Shown piece after piece: positions 8,832-17,678 of a stretch of DNA of 64,000 nt. A program made the position numbers and the translations under genes. This DNA is from CAVTHK01 sp964552235 (GTDB lineage: Bacteria; Spirochaetota; Spirochaetia; SZUA-6; CAVTHK01), in NCBI GenBank assembly GCA_964552235.1, contig CAZKGO010000009.1:27872-91871 (forward strand), written 5' to 3'. The notes beneath the pieces are model-generated. The model saw only the letters and a list, made by a program, of their open reading frames with translations. It had not been told where the DNA came from and did not search any database. Every line of letters starts with the position of its first letter. The stretch's first letter is position 1.

Positions 8832-9863
8832 ATGTCGTGGCGCGGTCCGCTGTTCGCTGTGGTCGTGGCGCTGCTCGCCGCCGGGGCGTTCTGCCAGCAG
8901 TTCGAGGTGCCCGACTGGGCGGGCATGCGGTGGTACAAGGGCAACACGAACTGCCACACCAACCTCAACATCATGGGTGGAGACTCCACTCCCGCTGAAA
9001 CCGCGGGGTGGTACAAGGAGCATGGATACCACTTCGTGTTCATCACCGATGCCGTCCAGCAGGTTTCCGGGCAGCCGGGACCGGTGGACCTCGGGGACGC
9101 CCTGAGCGTGGCCGATGCCTCGTTCGTGGTGATTCCCGGCGTGTCCGTGACGTGGAGCCACGCAGGCAAGTACTCCTCCGTGGGGGCGCTGGACGCTCCG
9201 CGCGTCATCTTTCGGCAGATGGGGGACACGCTCGTGGACACGCTCCAGCGGAATGTGTCGGCCGTCCGCGAAGCTGGGGCGGTGCCGGTCGTGGTTCACC
9301 CGAACTATCATTTCTTCCTCACCCAGGAGGCGCTGCTGGCAGTCGACGGCTGCTCCCTTCTCGAGGTCTACAGCGGGGACCCCATGGCGAACAACGAGGG
9401 GCTGGCCGGCTCGCCGAGCGTGGAGCAGATGTGGGACGCCCTGCTCACGGCAGGCAGACGGGTCTTCGGACTTGCGGCTGACGCCGCCCGCGTGTTCAAG
9501 AGCGGCGGCGGCGCGCTCATGACGGCCGCCTATCCAGGCACGGGGTGGGTGGTGGTGCGCGCCCGCAGCCTCGACGCCGGCGAGATCACCCGCAGCCTGG
9601 AGCGCGGTCTTTTCTATGCGAGCACCGGCGTGGTGCTGGACGACATCGTCGTCGAGGCCCGGAGGATCGAAGTCAGGATCAAGCCGCAGCAGGGGGCGGG
9701 CTACACCACCGAGTTCATCGGAGCCGGCGGCAAGGTCCTCTCCAGGACCACGGCCAACCCCGCCGCCTACAGGCTTGCGCGTGGCGAGAAGTACGTCCGC
9801 GCCAAGGTCACGGATTCCGCGAAGCGCCGCGCCTGGGTGCAGCCGGTCTTCGTGCGGCAGTGA
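8832..9863 (+). CDS. Secreted PHP-superfamily-like protein with altered metal-site motifs
   Basis: A 343-residue protein with a signal peptide ('PLFAVVVALLAAGAFCQQ') followed by a PHP (polymerase and histidinol phosphatase)-like domain. The first motif, normally of the form 'THTHTLNSDGDSTP', reads here 'NCHTNLNIMGGDSTPAE' (His42 kept, second His replaced by Asn44). The next motif, normally 'TDHN', reads 'ITDAVQQ' (Asp73 kept, His replaced by Ala74). The later 'PVVVHPNYHFFL' is intact-looking. Loss of two ligands suggests weak or absent metal-dependent phosphoesterase activity, so it may be a binding protein. The start is ATG 8832 behind AAGGAGGAAACAGC; the ATG 24 bp upstream lacks such a site. 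It ends 4 bp before the convergent oxidoreductase gene. Confidence 0.72.
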   Translation: MSWRGPLFAVVVALLAAGAFCQQFEVPDWAGMRWYKGNTNCHTNLNIMGGDSTPAETAGWYKEHGYHFVFITDAVQQVSGQPGPVDLGDALSVADASFVVIPGVSVTWSHAGKYSSVGALDAPRVIFRQMGDTLVDTLQRNVSAVREAGAVPVVVHPNYHFFLTQEALLAVDGCSLLEVYSGDPMANNEGLAGSPSVEQMWDALLTAGRRVFGLAADAARVFKSGGGALMTAAYPGTGWVVVRARSLDAGEITRSLERGLFYASTGVVLDDIVVEARRIEVRIKPQQGAGYTTEFIGAGGKVLSRTTANPAAYRLARGEKYVRAKVTDSAKRRAWVQPVFVRQ

Positions 9864-9867
9864 ACGC

Positions 9868-11010
9868 CTAGTCGCCGGCCATCGGCAGTGTGACCGGGGC
9901 GCCGCCCTGCTCCGCCGACTTGCGGATGGCGAGGATCAGCTCCTGGTCCAGCCGCGCCTGCAGCGGCCCGTAGGTCGGCTCGCCGCCCGTGCGCACGGCG
10001 TCGACCAGGCTCATGATGCAGCCTGCCACGCCGATCTCGTCGTCGTGCCACTGGGGGTTCGAGCCCTTTTCCTCGGTGCAGAAAGGGTTCTTCCACTCCA
10101 CGACCTGATGGCCAGGCCGGCCGGTGTGCGCTCGGATCGCCACCAGCGCTCCGCCGTCGCAGCGCTCCCACACGCGCTCGAGCGCGATGAACTGCGGCCC
10201 TTCGCCGTCGGGGGTGAGGATCGAGAGCTTCTCCTCGATGTCCAGGCCGAAGCCGACCGAGATGCCCATCCCCTTTTCCGCGAGGAAGCGGCTGCTGCGC
10301 CACCAGCGCAGGGCCGAATCGTAGCCCACGCTGGTCCAGTGGAAGACGCCCAGCCTCTCGCCTTCGAACTCCACGAGCCCGTGCTCCTGCGTCTCCTTGC
10401 GGGGGCCGTTGGTGCCGGCTATGAGCGACCAGTGCGGGGCGAGGTCGTAGCCGTGCACCGAGCCGACGACGCGCAGGGGCTTGGCGTCGAAGCCGAGGTA
10501 GCTGCGCATGACGCTCACCCCGTGGTAGCCGTGGCCGCAGAAGTCGTTGAAGGACGAGTAGACCCGCCCGAAGACGCCGGCGCGGATCAGGGCCAGCTTG
10601 ATCTGCTCGAGGGGCCTGCGGTGGAACTGCTCGGCGACTTCGATCTTGAGCCGCTGCCTGCGCGCCGAGGCGATGATCGCATCGGCTTCGGAGAGCTTGG
10701 GAGCGATCGGCGTCTCGAGCAGCACATTGAGGCCGTGGTCTACGGCAAGCTGGGCCACGATCCCGTTGGAGGCATGGGTGACGGCCACCACGCCGATCGC
10801 GGGGCTCGTCTCGCGCACGAGGCGCGCGAGGTCGGTGTACCACGGCACGCCGAGCAGCTCGCCGAGGCGCCGGGCAGGCTCGGGGCTGCGGTTCCACACC
10901 GCCACCAGCTCCACGTGCTTCGAAAGGCCCTTGAGCAGTGGAGCATACATGTAGGCCGCGCGCTTGCCCGCGCCGATCAGGGCAACGCGCACTCTCTCGT
11001 TCTTGCTCAT
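9868..11010 (-). CDS. Gfo/Idh/MocA-family oxidoreductase
   Basis: A 380-residue NAD(P)-dependent sugar oxidoreductase-like protein. The N-terminal Rossmann domain starts 'VRVALIGAGKRAAYMYAPLL'. The motif that is normally E-K-P, whose lysine helps catalysis, reads E99-T100-P101 ('NVLLETPIAPKLSEAD'). The C-terminal alpha/beta domain contains 'DFCGHGYHGVSVMRSYLG'. Family members oxidise or reduce sugar and cyclitol hydroxyls; some use the redox step for unusual glycosidic-bond cleavage. Substrate unknown. The divergent neighbour, a GH42 beta-galactosidase, suggests work on a galactoside-derived sugar. ATG 11010 ('MSKNERVRV') is chosen because upstream codons are not family-like; the ribosome binding site is weak. 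Confidence 0.86.
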   Translation of the reverse strand: MSKNERVRVALIGAGKRAAYMYAPLLKGLSKHVELVAVWNRSPEPARRLGELLGVPWYTDLARLVRETSPAIGVVAVTHASNGIVAQLAVDHGLNVLLETPIAPKLSEADAIIASARRQRLKIEVAEQFHRRPLEQIKLALIRAGVFGRVYSSFNDFCGHGYHGVSVMRSYLGFDAKPLRVVGSVHGYDLAPHWSLIAGTNGPRKETQEHGLVEFEGERLGVFHWTSVGYDSALRWWRSSRFLAEKGMGISVGFGLDIEEKLSILTPDGEGPQFIALERVWERCDGGALVAIRAHTGRPGHQVVEWKNPFCTEEKGSNPQWHDDEIGVAGCIMSLVDAVRTGGEPTYGPLQARLDQELILAIRKSAEQGGAPVTLPMAGD

Positions 11011-11125
11011 GGGCCACGATACACCAAGGGAGGCGGTTTGGTAAATGCGAGGCGCCCCGACAGAGGCGGCGCCCTCCTTGAAGCCGGCGGCGCGGAAAGG
11101 CCATACTGGGCGCGGAGGGAACCGC

Positions 11126-13144
11126 ATGCACTTCGGCGTCGACTACTATCCCGAGCACTGGCCGGAAGAGCGCTGGCGCACCGACCTCGCCCTGATGCGG
11201 CAGCACGGCTTCAACATCGTGCGCGTGGCGGAATTCGCCTGGTGCCGTCTCGAGCCCGCCCAAGGCCGCTACGATTTCGCCTGGCTCGACCGCTTTCTCG
11301 ATCTGGCCGCGAAGCAGCAGATCGAGGTCATGCTCGGCGTGCCGGTGCGCAACGTCCCGCCGTGGCTCTTCGAGCAGGACCCGACGCTGGCCATCCAGGC
11401 CTACCAAGGCCACCGCGAGCAGTTCGGCACCCGCTACGGCGTCTGCCTGAACCACCCGCTGCTGCGCGAACGCGCGTTCGCGCTCTCCGAGCAGATGGCG
11501 AGCCGCTACGCCGACAACAGGACGGTCACCTCGTGGCATCTGGACAACGAGCTCGGCGACGCCTCGATCTGCTACTGCGACAACTGCCGGCGGGCCTTTG
11601 TCGCGTGGCTGCAGGAGAGGTACGGCACGGTCGAGGAGCTGAACCGGCGCTGGGGCATGGTGTTCTGGAGCCTGGAGATCAACGGCTGGGGCCAGGTTTG
11701 GGTGCCGTCGCGCAGCAACCACTTTCCCCACAACCCCGCCCTGCTGCAGGACTACCGCAGGTTCACGTCTGCGACGACCGAGAACTTTGTGCGGGAGCAG
11801 GCCGCGATCTTCAAGCGCCTGGCGCCCAACCAGCAGGTGACCACCAACCTGCAGAGCATGACCCGCTACCACACCGACTACTTCCGGATGACGGACGCCC
11901 TCGACGTCGTGTCGGTCAACTTCTACCCTCCCCTCTCCTACAACACCGTAGACCTGGACATCATGCGGGGCATGAAAGGCGCCAACTTCTGGGTGGTCGA
12001 GCAGAAGGCCGGCACCCCGGAGAACAAGGTGCGAACGGCGGGCAACGTGCACACGCACGTCGGGTTCCTCAACCCCGAGCCCGGCGAGACGCGCATGTGG
12101 ACCTACGAATCGGTGGCCCACGGGGCGGACGCGGTGCTGTACTTCCGGTGGAGACCGAGCCCCTTTGGCGCCGAGCAGCTGCACAGGGGCATCCTCAACC
12201 ACGACGCCACGCCCAACCGCGTTTCCGGCGAGATCGGCCGCACGGGCGAGGAGCTGGCGAGGATCGCCCCGTCGCTGGCGGGCACGAAGGTGGAGAACGA
12301 AGTGGCCATGCTGCTCTCCTACGAGAGCCGCTGGGCGCTGGACTACTTCTACCCGCACCCGGAGCTCAGGTACCGCAACTACTTCCTCACCTGGCACACG
12401 GAGCTCGAGCGCCAACATATCGGCGTGGACATCGGCAGCGCCCACAGGCCGCTGGGAGCCTACAAGGTGGTGATCGCCCCCCTTCTCTACCTCGTCGACC
12501 CCAGGGCGATCGAGAACCTGGTCTCCTATGTGAAGGGCGGCGGCACGCTGGTGCTCACCTTCCGCTCCTGCGCCAAGGACGAGGACAGCAACCTGTTCCC
12601 ATCGGGTCTCCCTGCCGAGATCAGCGAAATGCTGGGGGTCGACATCGAGGAGTCCCAGGCGCTGGCGCCTGACAGGGGCGGCACCCTCGTCATGGACGAC
12701 GGCGCCTCATACCCGCTGTCGCTTTGGATCGACATGCTGCGCGTTCGGGACGCCAGGGTGCTCGGCCGCTACGGCAGCGGCTGGTACAGGCACAAGCCCG
12801 CAGTCACGGTCAGCCGGTTCGGCCGCGGCCGCGCCTACTACGTGGGCACCGCGCCCGAGCGGGCGTTCTACACGGGCTTCCTGTCGGCGGTGATGCGCGA
12901 AGCGGGTGTGGAGCCTCTGCTCGCTGCGCCGCGCGCCGTCCATGCGTTCCGCAGAACCGACGGGTCACGGGACCTGCTGTTCCTGACCAATCCTTCGGCC
13001 GAGCCGCAGCTCGTGGACCTGGAGGCCGAGCACGTCGACCTGCTCGAGCGCAAGGCGGCGGCCGGCCCGATCACGCTGGAGCCCTGGGGCGTGCGGGTGC
13101 TGGAGCGCAGGCGCGAGGTGGGGAAAAAAGCTGACGAAATGTGA
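11126..13144 (+). CDS. GH42 beta-galactosidase
   Basis: A 672-residue GH42 family protein that hydrolyses terminal beta-galactosides in the cytoplasm. It begins with the diagnostic 'MHFGVDYYPEHWPEERW'. By family analogy the acid/base is Glu142 in 'WHLDNELGD' and the nucleophile Glu292 in 'FWVVEQKAG'. The pair 'YCDNCRRAFVAWLQERYG' (zinc-binding-type cysteines) also fits. A trimerisation domain (about 390-590) and a small beta C-terminal domain follow. ATG 11126 is preceded by GGAGGGAACCGC; the longer open frame to 11045 lacks homology. Its last codon overlaps the possible GTG of the Phd antitoxin gene. Confidence 0.94.
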   Translation: MHFGVDYYPEHWPEERWRTDLALMRQHGFNIVRVAEFAWCRLEPAQGRYDFAWLDRFLDLAAKQQIEVMLGVPVRNVPPWLFEQDPTLAIQAYQGHREQFGTRYGVCLNHPLLRERAFALSEQMASRYADNRTVTSWHLDNELGDASICYCDNCRRAFVAWLQERYGTVEELNRRWGMVFWSLEINGWGQVWVPSRSNHFPHNPALLQDYRRFTSATTENFVREQAAIFKRLAPNQQVTTNLQSMTRYHTDYFRMTDALDVVSVNFYPPLSYNTVDLDIMRGMKGANFWVVEQKAGTPENKVRTAGNVHTHVGFLNPEPGETRMWTYESVAHGADAVLYFRWRPSPFGAEQLHRGILNHDATPNRVSGEIGRTGEELARIAPSLAGTKVENEVAMLLSYESRWALDYFYPHPELRYRNYFLTWHTELERQHIGVDIGSAHRPLGAYKVVIAPLLYLVDPRAIENLVSYVKGGGTLVLTFRSCAKDEDSNLFPSGLPAEISEMLGVDIEESQALAPDRGGTLVMDDGASYPLSLWIDMLRVRDARVLGRYGSGWYRHKPAVTVSRFGRGRAYYVGTAPERAFYTGFLSAVMREAGVEPLLAAPRAVHAFRRTDGSRDLLFLTNPSAEPQLVDLEAEHVDLLERKAAAGPITLEPWGVRVLERRREVGKKADEM

Positions 13145-13398
13145 CTTTCAAAGCATACATTTCTCATGTGAAGACAACAACAGTCAAGGACTTGAAGGCG
13201 CATTGGGCCAGTATCGAGGCGCAGGTCAAGGAGGGAGAAGCCTTTGAGGTCCTGAATCGGGGAAGGGTGGCGGCCCACATCGTCCCGCCGACACCGCGGC
13301 AGGTGCTGCGGTGGCCGGATCATCTTGCGACCGCGCACAGGAACAGCGGCCGCAAAGGCTCGGACATCATCCGCGAACACCGGGATGGTCGCGGATGA
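13141..13398 (+). CDS. Type II antitoxin, Phd/YefM family
   Basis: A short (at most 85 residues) antitoxin directly upstream of a PIN-domain toxin. The core 'VKTTTVKDLKAHWASIEAQV' followed by 'EVLNRGRVAAHIVPP' is the Phd/YefM pattern: an N-terminal DNA-binding dimerisation fold, then a flexible toxin-binding tail. Phd proteins bind and neutralise the toxin and repress their own operon. The start is uncertain: GTG 13141 overlaps the GH42 stop, while GTG 13168 would begin at 'VKTTTVKDL', closer to family N-termini. No clear ribosome binding site precedes either. The stop overlaps the toxin start as ATGA, which implies translational coupling. Confidence 0.82.
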   Translation: MTFKAYISHVKTTTVKDLKAHWASIEAQVKEGEAFEVLNRGRVAAHIVPPTPRQVLRWPDHLATAHRNSGRKGSDIIREHRDGRG

Positions 13399-13829
13399 TC
13401 TACCTGGACACCAGCGCGTTCATCAAGCTGTACATAGATGAGCAGGGCTCCGCCGAGGTGCACGCGCTCGTCGTCGCCCAGAACCATCCTCTGCCTGTAT
13501 GGCTTCTGATGGAGCTCGAGTTCATCAACGCCATCAGGTTCAAAGTGTTCCTCGACGAAATGGAGCGCGCCGAGGCCGAGCGCCTGATCTCCCTGTATCT
13601 CGACCGGAAGAGAAGCGGCCAGTACTTCGCGCCCCACCTCGATTTCGTGATGCTGCACGAGCTCTGCCTTGACCTCAGCACCAGCACGCCGATCACAGGC
13701 TGTCGGCCGCTCGACATCCTGCATGTTGCGGCAGCCCGCCTCTGCAACGCGGAGCTGTTCGTGACTGCGGACAAACGTCAAGCGGCTCTTGCCGGGGCCG
13801 AGGGCCGGCCGGCCAATCTGGTCTCCTGA
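13395..13829 (+). CDS. PIN-domain toxin (VapC-like)
   Basis: A 144-residue PIN-domain ribonuclease toxin, partner of the upstream Phd-type antitoxin. The acidic metal-binding residues are in place: Asp5 in 'MIYLDTSAFIKLY', Glu in 'LLMELEFINA', Asp in 'RPLDILHVAAARL' and Asp in 'ELFVTADKRQ'. VapC-type toxins cut tRNA or rRNA when freed. ATG 13395 overlaps the antitoxin stop (ATGA). The pair sits between two glycosidase genes with no mobile-element sequence in view. Confidence 0.86.
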   Translation: MIYLDTSAFIKLYIDEQGSAEVHALVVAQNHPLPVWLLMELEFINAIRFKVFLDEMERAEAERLISLYLDRKRSGQYFAPHLDFVMLHELCLDLSTSTPITGCRPLDILHVAAARLCNAELFVTADKRQAALAGAEGRPANLVS

Positions 13830-13841
13830 GATCGATCGGAT

Positions 13842-13880
13842 GCCCCCGCGCCGCGCCCGCACGCCAGGCCTTGCGGGGGC
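13842..13880. terminator. Hairpin between convergent PIN toxin and GH5-like genes
   Basis: GCCCCCGC (13842-13849) pairs perfectly with GCGGGGGC (13873-13880) across a 23-nt loop, in the 133-bp gap between two convergent genes. It is followed on the plus side by CTTCAAAT, not a true U-tract. A bidirectional terminator is plausible from its position only. Confidence 0.35.
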
Positions 13881-13962
13881 CTTCAAATAGGGTAACGCGG
13901 CGCCGCATTGTGAAATAACGGGCGGCAGGCTGCTCGCCCGGCCGAGGGGCCGGCAGCAGGCG

Positions 13963-15879
13963 CTACGCCCCATGCTCCAGCGGCAGGCGCTTCCAACCCT
14001 TCGCCTCGCGGCGGAACAGCCGCACCTCCTTGGCGCCGAGCTCCAACGGCAGGCTCGCCCCGCCCTGCGCGTCCTCCAGCGTGGTCTTGACCGCCCGGTG
14101 CACGTGGTTGACCACGACGAGCAGCTCCTCGCCCGGCCTGCGCAGCGCCACCGCCTCGAGCCACGGGTGCTTGCCCGCAAAGCGCACCGCCACCCCCGCA
14201 CCGGCAGCCACCGCGCCGTAGAGCCGGTGGGCGCTCGTCGTCATGTTGCCGTCGGGGGTGTTGAGCAGCATGTACTCCAGGGGATAGGCGCAGAAAAAGG
14301 TCGCACCGCGGCCGAGCCTGTTCTCCAGCAGGGCGGGCCGCCCGGCCGCGTCCTCGATGAGCACCCGCGCGCCCTCGGGCTGCACGGGCAGGTACGCGCC
14401 CTCGCGGCCGGGCTTGCCCACCGGCAGCTCGATCTCCTCACCGCGCTCGAGGCCGCCCAAGTCCGCGACCACCCGCAGGCGCACGGGATCCGCCTCGGGC
14501 TGCTCGAGCTGGCCGAAGCGGATGCGCTGCCTGCAGCCAAAGAGCGTCTCGAAGTTCTGCGCGTAGACACCGCCGCGGAAGCCGGCGTACACGTAGAAGA
14601 GCCGGCCGCCCTCGCGCACCCAGCGCTCGAGCCGGCTCCACTCGGGCGACTTGAGGCGCGCGCCAGCGGGCAGGATGACGAGCTTGCGTCCGGCAAGCTC
14701 GCCGAACCCCCGCACGAAGTCCGGGCTCAGCCCGGCCATCTTGGCAAAGGTAAAGGCCTGCTCGAGCGCGCGGTAGCCCCGCAACCGGTCGAAGCCGTGG
14801 TGCGGCAGGTCCTCGTACATCGCGTAGGGCACCCAGATCGCCTCGTCCGGCCGCTCCATCTGCAGCTGGTCGAAGCGCAGCTCGCGGGAGAGGCGGGCGA
14901 ACTCGGCGAGCACCTTTCCCTGTGCCTTGATCTTGTGCCCGGCCGTGGCAAAGCCGTAGGTGAGCTCGTGGGGCTGGAACGTATAGGGCACCTCATCGGG
15001 CAGGTCGAAGTCGGTGAGGCACCAGGCCAGGGCGCCGCAGGCGCCGTTGGCGAGGGAGCTCCAGAGCACCGAGCGGTAGTAGCCCGCCGCCTCCTCGCGG
15101 CCGCTGATCAGGTCGGAAGTGCCGAACTCCTCGAGGAGCACCGGCTTGCCCACGTCGACGTAGCGCAGCCTGCAGGGGATGTGGTAGCTCTTGCGCAGCT
15201 CGTCCGAGTCGCCGGCTTCCCAGGCGAAGTAGTTGTAGAGATGCACGCCCACCCAGTCGACGTGGTCCTTGACCCATTCGACGCGGAAGCCGTCGTAGTC
15301 GGTGCGCACCTCGCAGCGCGCCCCGTCGCCGGTGCTCACCAGCGCCTCCGGGTCCGCTTCCTTGACCGCCTGGTGCATCGCGCGCGTCCACATCGTCGCG
15401 GTCTCGGGCGCGAGCGACCCGGTGTAGTTGGGCAGCTCGTTGGTGAGGATCCAGCCCAGGATCGCAGGATGGCCGCGGAAGCGGGAAACCACCCTGCGAA
15501 CCAGATCGGTCTCCCAGTAGACCATGAAGGGGTCGGCGCAGAAGTCCCGTCCCTGCCTCCACGGGATGTCCCAGTCGGTCCCCGACATGTGGCCAACGAA
15601 AAAGGTCGGGAAGAGGCCGATCCGGTGACGGCGGGCGATCTGGAGGAACTGCTCGAAGCGCGCGAGCACCTGCTCGCTGACCACTCCGGGCAGCGGGTTG
15701 AGCTCCGGCGACCAGAAGAAGGTCCTCAGCGCGTTCAGGCCCATCGACTCGGCGAGGGCGAAATCGGCTTCGACCGCGTCCGCGTCCCAGCGCTCCCACA
15801 TCCGGTGGGCTGCGTGCGACGCCCAGTAGTTGGCGCCGACGAGGAACGGCACCAAGGGCTTGAGAATGCTGCGGCGCAT
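13963..15879 (-). CDS. GH5-like (clan GH-A) glycoside hydrolase
   Basis: A 638-residue glycosidase. Residues ~10-370 form a GH-A TIM barrel of the cellulase/mannanase type: 'GANYWASHAAHRMWERWD' at the start, acid/base Glu148 in 'WILTNELPNYTG', and a nucleophile in 'VLLEEFGTSD' (Glu251, the residue before Phe). The C-terminal half contains a Rossmann-like domain resembling the GH42 trimerisation domain ('LVILPAGARLKSPEWSRLER') and a final beta-sandwich. There is no signal peptide, so cytoplasmic action on imported oligosaccharides is likely. It follows the sugar ABC permease gene by 20 bp and should be in its operon. ATG 15879 has GGGAGGATCTC upstream. Specificity cannot be told; beta-mannosidase or beta-galactosidase-like activity are options. 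Confidence 0.85.
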   Translation of the reverse strand: MRRSILKPLVPFLVGANYWASHAAHRMWERWDADAVEADFALAESMGLNALRTFFWSPELNPLPGVVSEQVLARFEQFLQIARRHRIGLFPTFFVGHMSGTDWDIPWRQGRDFCADPFMVYWETDLVRRVVSRFRGHPAILGWILTNELPNYTGSLAPETATMWTRAMHQAVKEADPEALVSTGDGARCEVRTDYDGFRVEWVKDHVDWVGVHLYNYFAWEAGDSDELRKSYHIPCRLRYVDVGKPVLLEEFGTSDLISGREEAAGYYRSVLWSSLANGACGALAWCLTDFDLPDEVPYTFQPHELTYGFATAGHKIKAQGKVLAEFARLSRELRFDQLQMERPDEAIWVPYAMYEDLPHHGFDRLRGYRALEQAFTFAKMAGLSPDFVRGFGELAGRKLVILPAGARLKSPEWSRLERWVREGGRLFYVYAGFRGGVYAQNFETLFGCRQRIRFGQLEQPEADPVRLRVVADLGGLERGEEIELPVGKPGREGAYLPVQPEGARVLIEDAAGRPALLENRLGRGATFFCAYPLEYMLLNTPDGNMTTSAHRLYGAVAAGAGVAVRFAGKHPWLEAVALRRPGEELLVVVNHVHRAVKTTLEDAQGGASLPLELGAKEVRLFRREAKGWKRLPLEHGA

Positions 15880-15899
15880 GAGATCCTCCCGCGGGGGTG

Positions 15900-16766
15900 C
15901 TATCCCTTTGTGGCTCCGGCGGTGAGCCCGCCGACGAGGTAGCGCTGGGCGAAGAGTGCGAACAGGAACGAAGGGATGGCCACGACCAGCGACGAGGCCA
16001 GGGTCTGGCCTACGTAGGTTCCTTCGCGGTTGGCGTAGTCGACGATGACCACCGGCAGGGTCCGCAGCCGCTCCTGGATCAGGAACGTGTTGGGGAGCAG
16101 GAAGTTGTTCCACACGCCGATGAAGGTCATCACCGAGCAGGCGGCCAGCCCGGGCAGCGAGACGGGCGCGTACACGTGCCAGAGGGCCCGCAGCTTGCTC
16201 AACCCGTCGATGGTCGCCGCGTCCAGCAGATCGCCGGGGATCGTGGAGAAGTAGGCCTGGAGCACCCAGATCGCAACCGGCAGCTCGAAGGCCACGAGGG
16301 CCACGATGAGCCCGTGGTGCGTGTTGATGAGCCCGACCCGGCTCATGAGCACGTAGAGCGGGATCACCACAAGGATCTGCGGGAACATGTAGATGAAGAG
16401 GACCAGCTTGGACGCGGTCTCCCTCCCCCGGAATGCGTACACGGTGTGGCTGTAGGCCGCGAGCGCGGCCAGAACCGCCACGACGGCCGTAGTGACGAGG
16501 GACAGGTACACACTGTTCCAGAGGAAGCGACCGATGCGCAGCGTGCTGAACACGTCGCGGACAAAGTGGAAGGAGAGCTGCCTCGGCACGAGGCGAGGCG
16601 GTATGGTGATGAGCGTCTGCGGGTTCTGCAGGGCCGAGACCGCAAGCCAGTAGAACGGGAATAGCGTGGGGACCATGATGAGCACCACGAGGGCGTGCAG
16701 GCCCCACACCTTCAGGCGCGCCTTGACCGGCTCGCGCTTGACCGACCCGGTTCCAGCCGTGCTCAC
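15900..16766 (-). CDS. Sugar ABC transporter permease (MalG/CUT1 type)
   Basis: A 288-residue inner-membrane permease with six predicted helices. 'LLDAATIDGLSKLRALWHVY' is the EAA loop that docks the ATPase. The N-terminal 'HALVVLIMVPTLFPFYWLAV' helix and the terminal 'FALFAQRYLVGGLTAGATKG' (QRY...G.t.GavKG) are standard for MalG-type subunits. It starts at GTG 16766, overlapping the previous permease stop by 4 bp (GTGA). With 16763-17668 and 17679-18995 it forms the membrane and binding parts of a CUT1 oligosaccharide importer. No ATPase (MsmK/MalK) gene is in the window, so a shared ATPase encoded elsewhere is implied. Confidence 0.93.
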   Translation of the reverse strand: MSTAGTGSVKREPVKARLKVWGLHALVVLIMVPTLFPFYWLAVSALQNPQTLITIPPRLVPRQLSFHFVRDVFSTLRIGRFLWNSVYLSLVTTAVVAVLAALAAYSHTVYAFRGRETASKLVLFIYMFPQILVVIPLYVLMSRVGLINTHHGLIVALVAFELPVAIWVLQAYFSTIPGDLLDAATIDGLSKLRALWHVYAPVSLPGLAACSVMTFIGVWNNFLLPNTFLIQERLRTLPVVIVDYANREGTYVGQTLASSLVVAIPSFLFALFAQRYLVGGLTAGATKG

Positions 16767-17668
16767 GTCATGCTCCTCTTGCGCAGCCGGAAGTAGACCG
16801 CGGCGAAGACCATCAGGATCAGGAACAGAAGGATGGTGATGGCCGCCCCTTCGCCGAGCCTGTGCCCGCTGAAGGCGCGCAGGTAGGCGTAGATCGGCGG
16901 CGTGGCCGTGGAGTTGGCCGGCCCGCCCCGGGTCATGACCCAGGGCAGGTCGTAGAAATTGAAGATCCAGATCGTGCGCAGTATTCCCGCGATCAGGATG
17001 ACGGGCGCCAGCAGCGGCAGGGTGATCCGGAAATAGCTCTGCCAGCCGGTCGCCCCGTCGACGACTGCGGCCTGGTACAGCTCGTTCGGAATGCCCTGCA
17101 GCCCTGCCAGGAACATCGTGATCATCAGCGGCAGCCCGCGCCACACGTTTGCGACGATCAGCACGACCATGGCCAGGTTCTGGTCAGCGAGCCAGGCGAT
17201 CGGCTTGGGGATGAAACGCAGCCCCAGCAGGATGTGGTTCGCGATTCCGTAGACGTCGTTGAACATCCAGCGAAAGATGATCGCCACCGTGACCGTCGGC
17301 ACCAGCCAGGGTGTAATCGCCAGCCCGCGCCACAGGGTCTTCCACTTGAGCTTGGGGTGGTTCAGCAGCTGCGCCAGGGCCAGCCCCAGCACGAGCTGCG
17401 GGATCAGGGAGCCAAAGGTGAAGATCAGGCCCTTCCAGAGGGACATCCAGAACGCGGGGTCGGACAGGATGTCGACGTAGTTCCGGAGCCCCACGAAGCG
17501 CCGGTCGGCAAGGCGAACGAGGTGGTAGTACCAGGTGCTGAGGTACAGCGCGTATCCGATCGGGTAGATGACGATGAAGAAGATGATCAAGAGAGAGGGG
17601 GCATAGAGGAGAAACCCCTCCATGCCCTCCCTTCGAAAGGTCTTTCTCAGGCTCGCAGGCGTGTCCAT
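16763..17668 (-). CDS. Sugar ABC transporter permease (MalF/CUT1 type)
   Basis: A 301-residue permease. 'FLLYAPSLLIIFFIVIYPIG' is the usual first helix, and 'ELYQAAVVDGATGWQSYFRI' is the EAA loop that contacts the ATPase. It pairs with the MalG-type protein encoded just downstream to form the transmembrane pore of a CUT1 importer. The start is ATG 17668; the codon before it is GTG (17671) and could serve equally. It lies 10 bp after the substrate-binding protein gene, so one mRNA is expected. Confidence 0.93.
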   Translation of the reverse strand: MDTPASLRKTFRREGMEGFLLYAPSLLIIFFIVIYPIGYALYLSTWYYHLVRLADRRFVGLRNYVDILSDPAFWMSLWKGLIFTFGSLIPQLVLGLALAQLLNHPKLKWKTLWRGLAITPWLVPTVTVAIIFRWMFNDVYGIANHILLGLRFIPKPIAWLADQNLAMVVLIVANVWRGLPLMITMFLAGLQGIPNELYQAAVVDGATGWQSYFRITLPLLAPVILIAGILRTIWIFNFYDLPWVMTRGGPANSTATPPIYAYLRAFSGHRLGEGAAITILLFLILMVFAAVYFRLRKRSMT

Positions 17669-17678
17669 CACACGCCTG

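Noticed and set aside
9616..12672. Plus-strand 1018-codon open frame spanning the oxidoreductase and GH42 genes
   Set aside because: It is out of frame with three well-supported genes and has no motif of its own.
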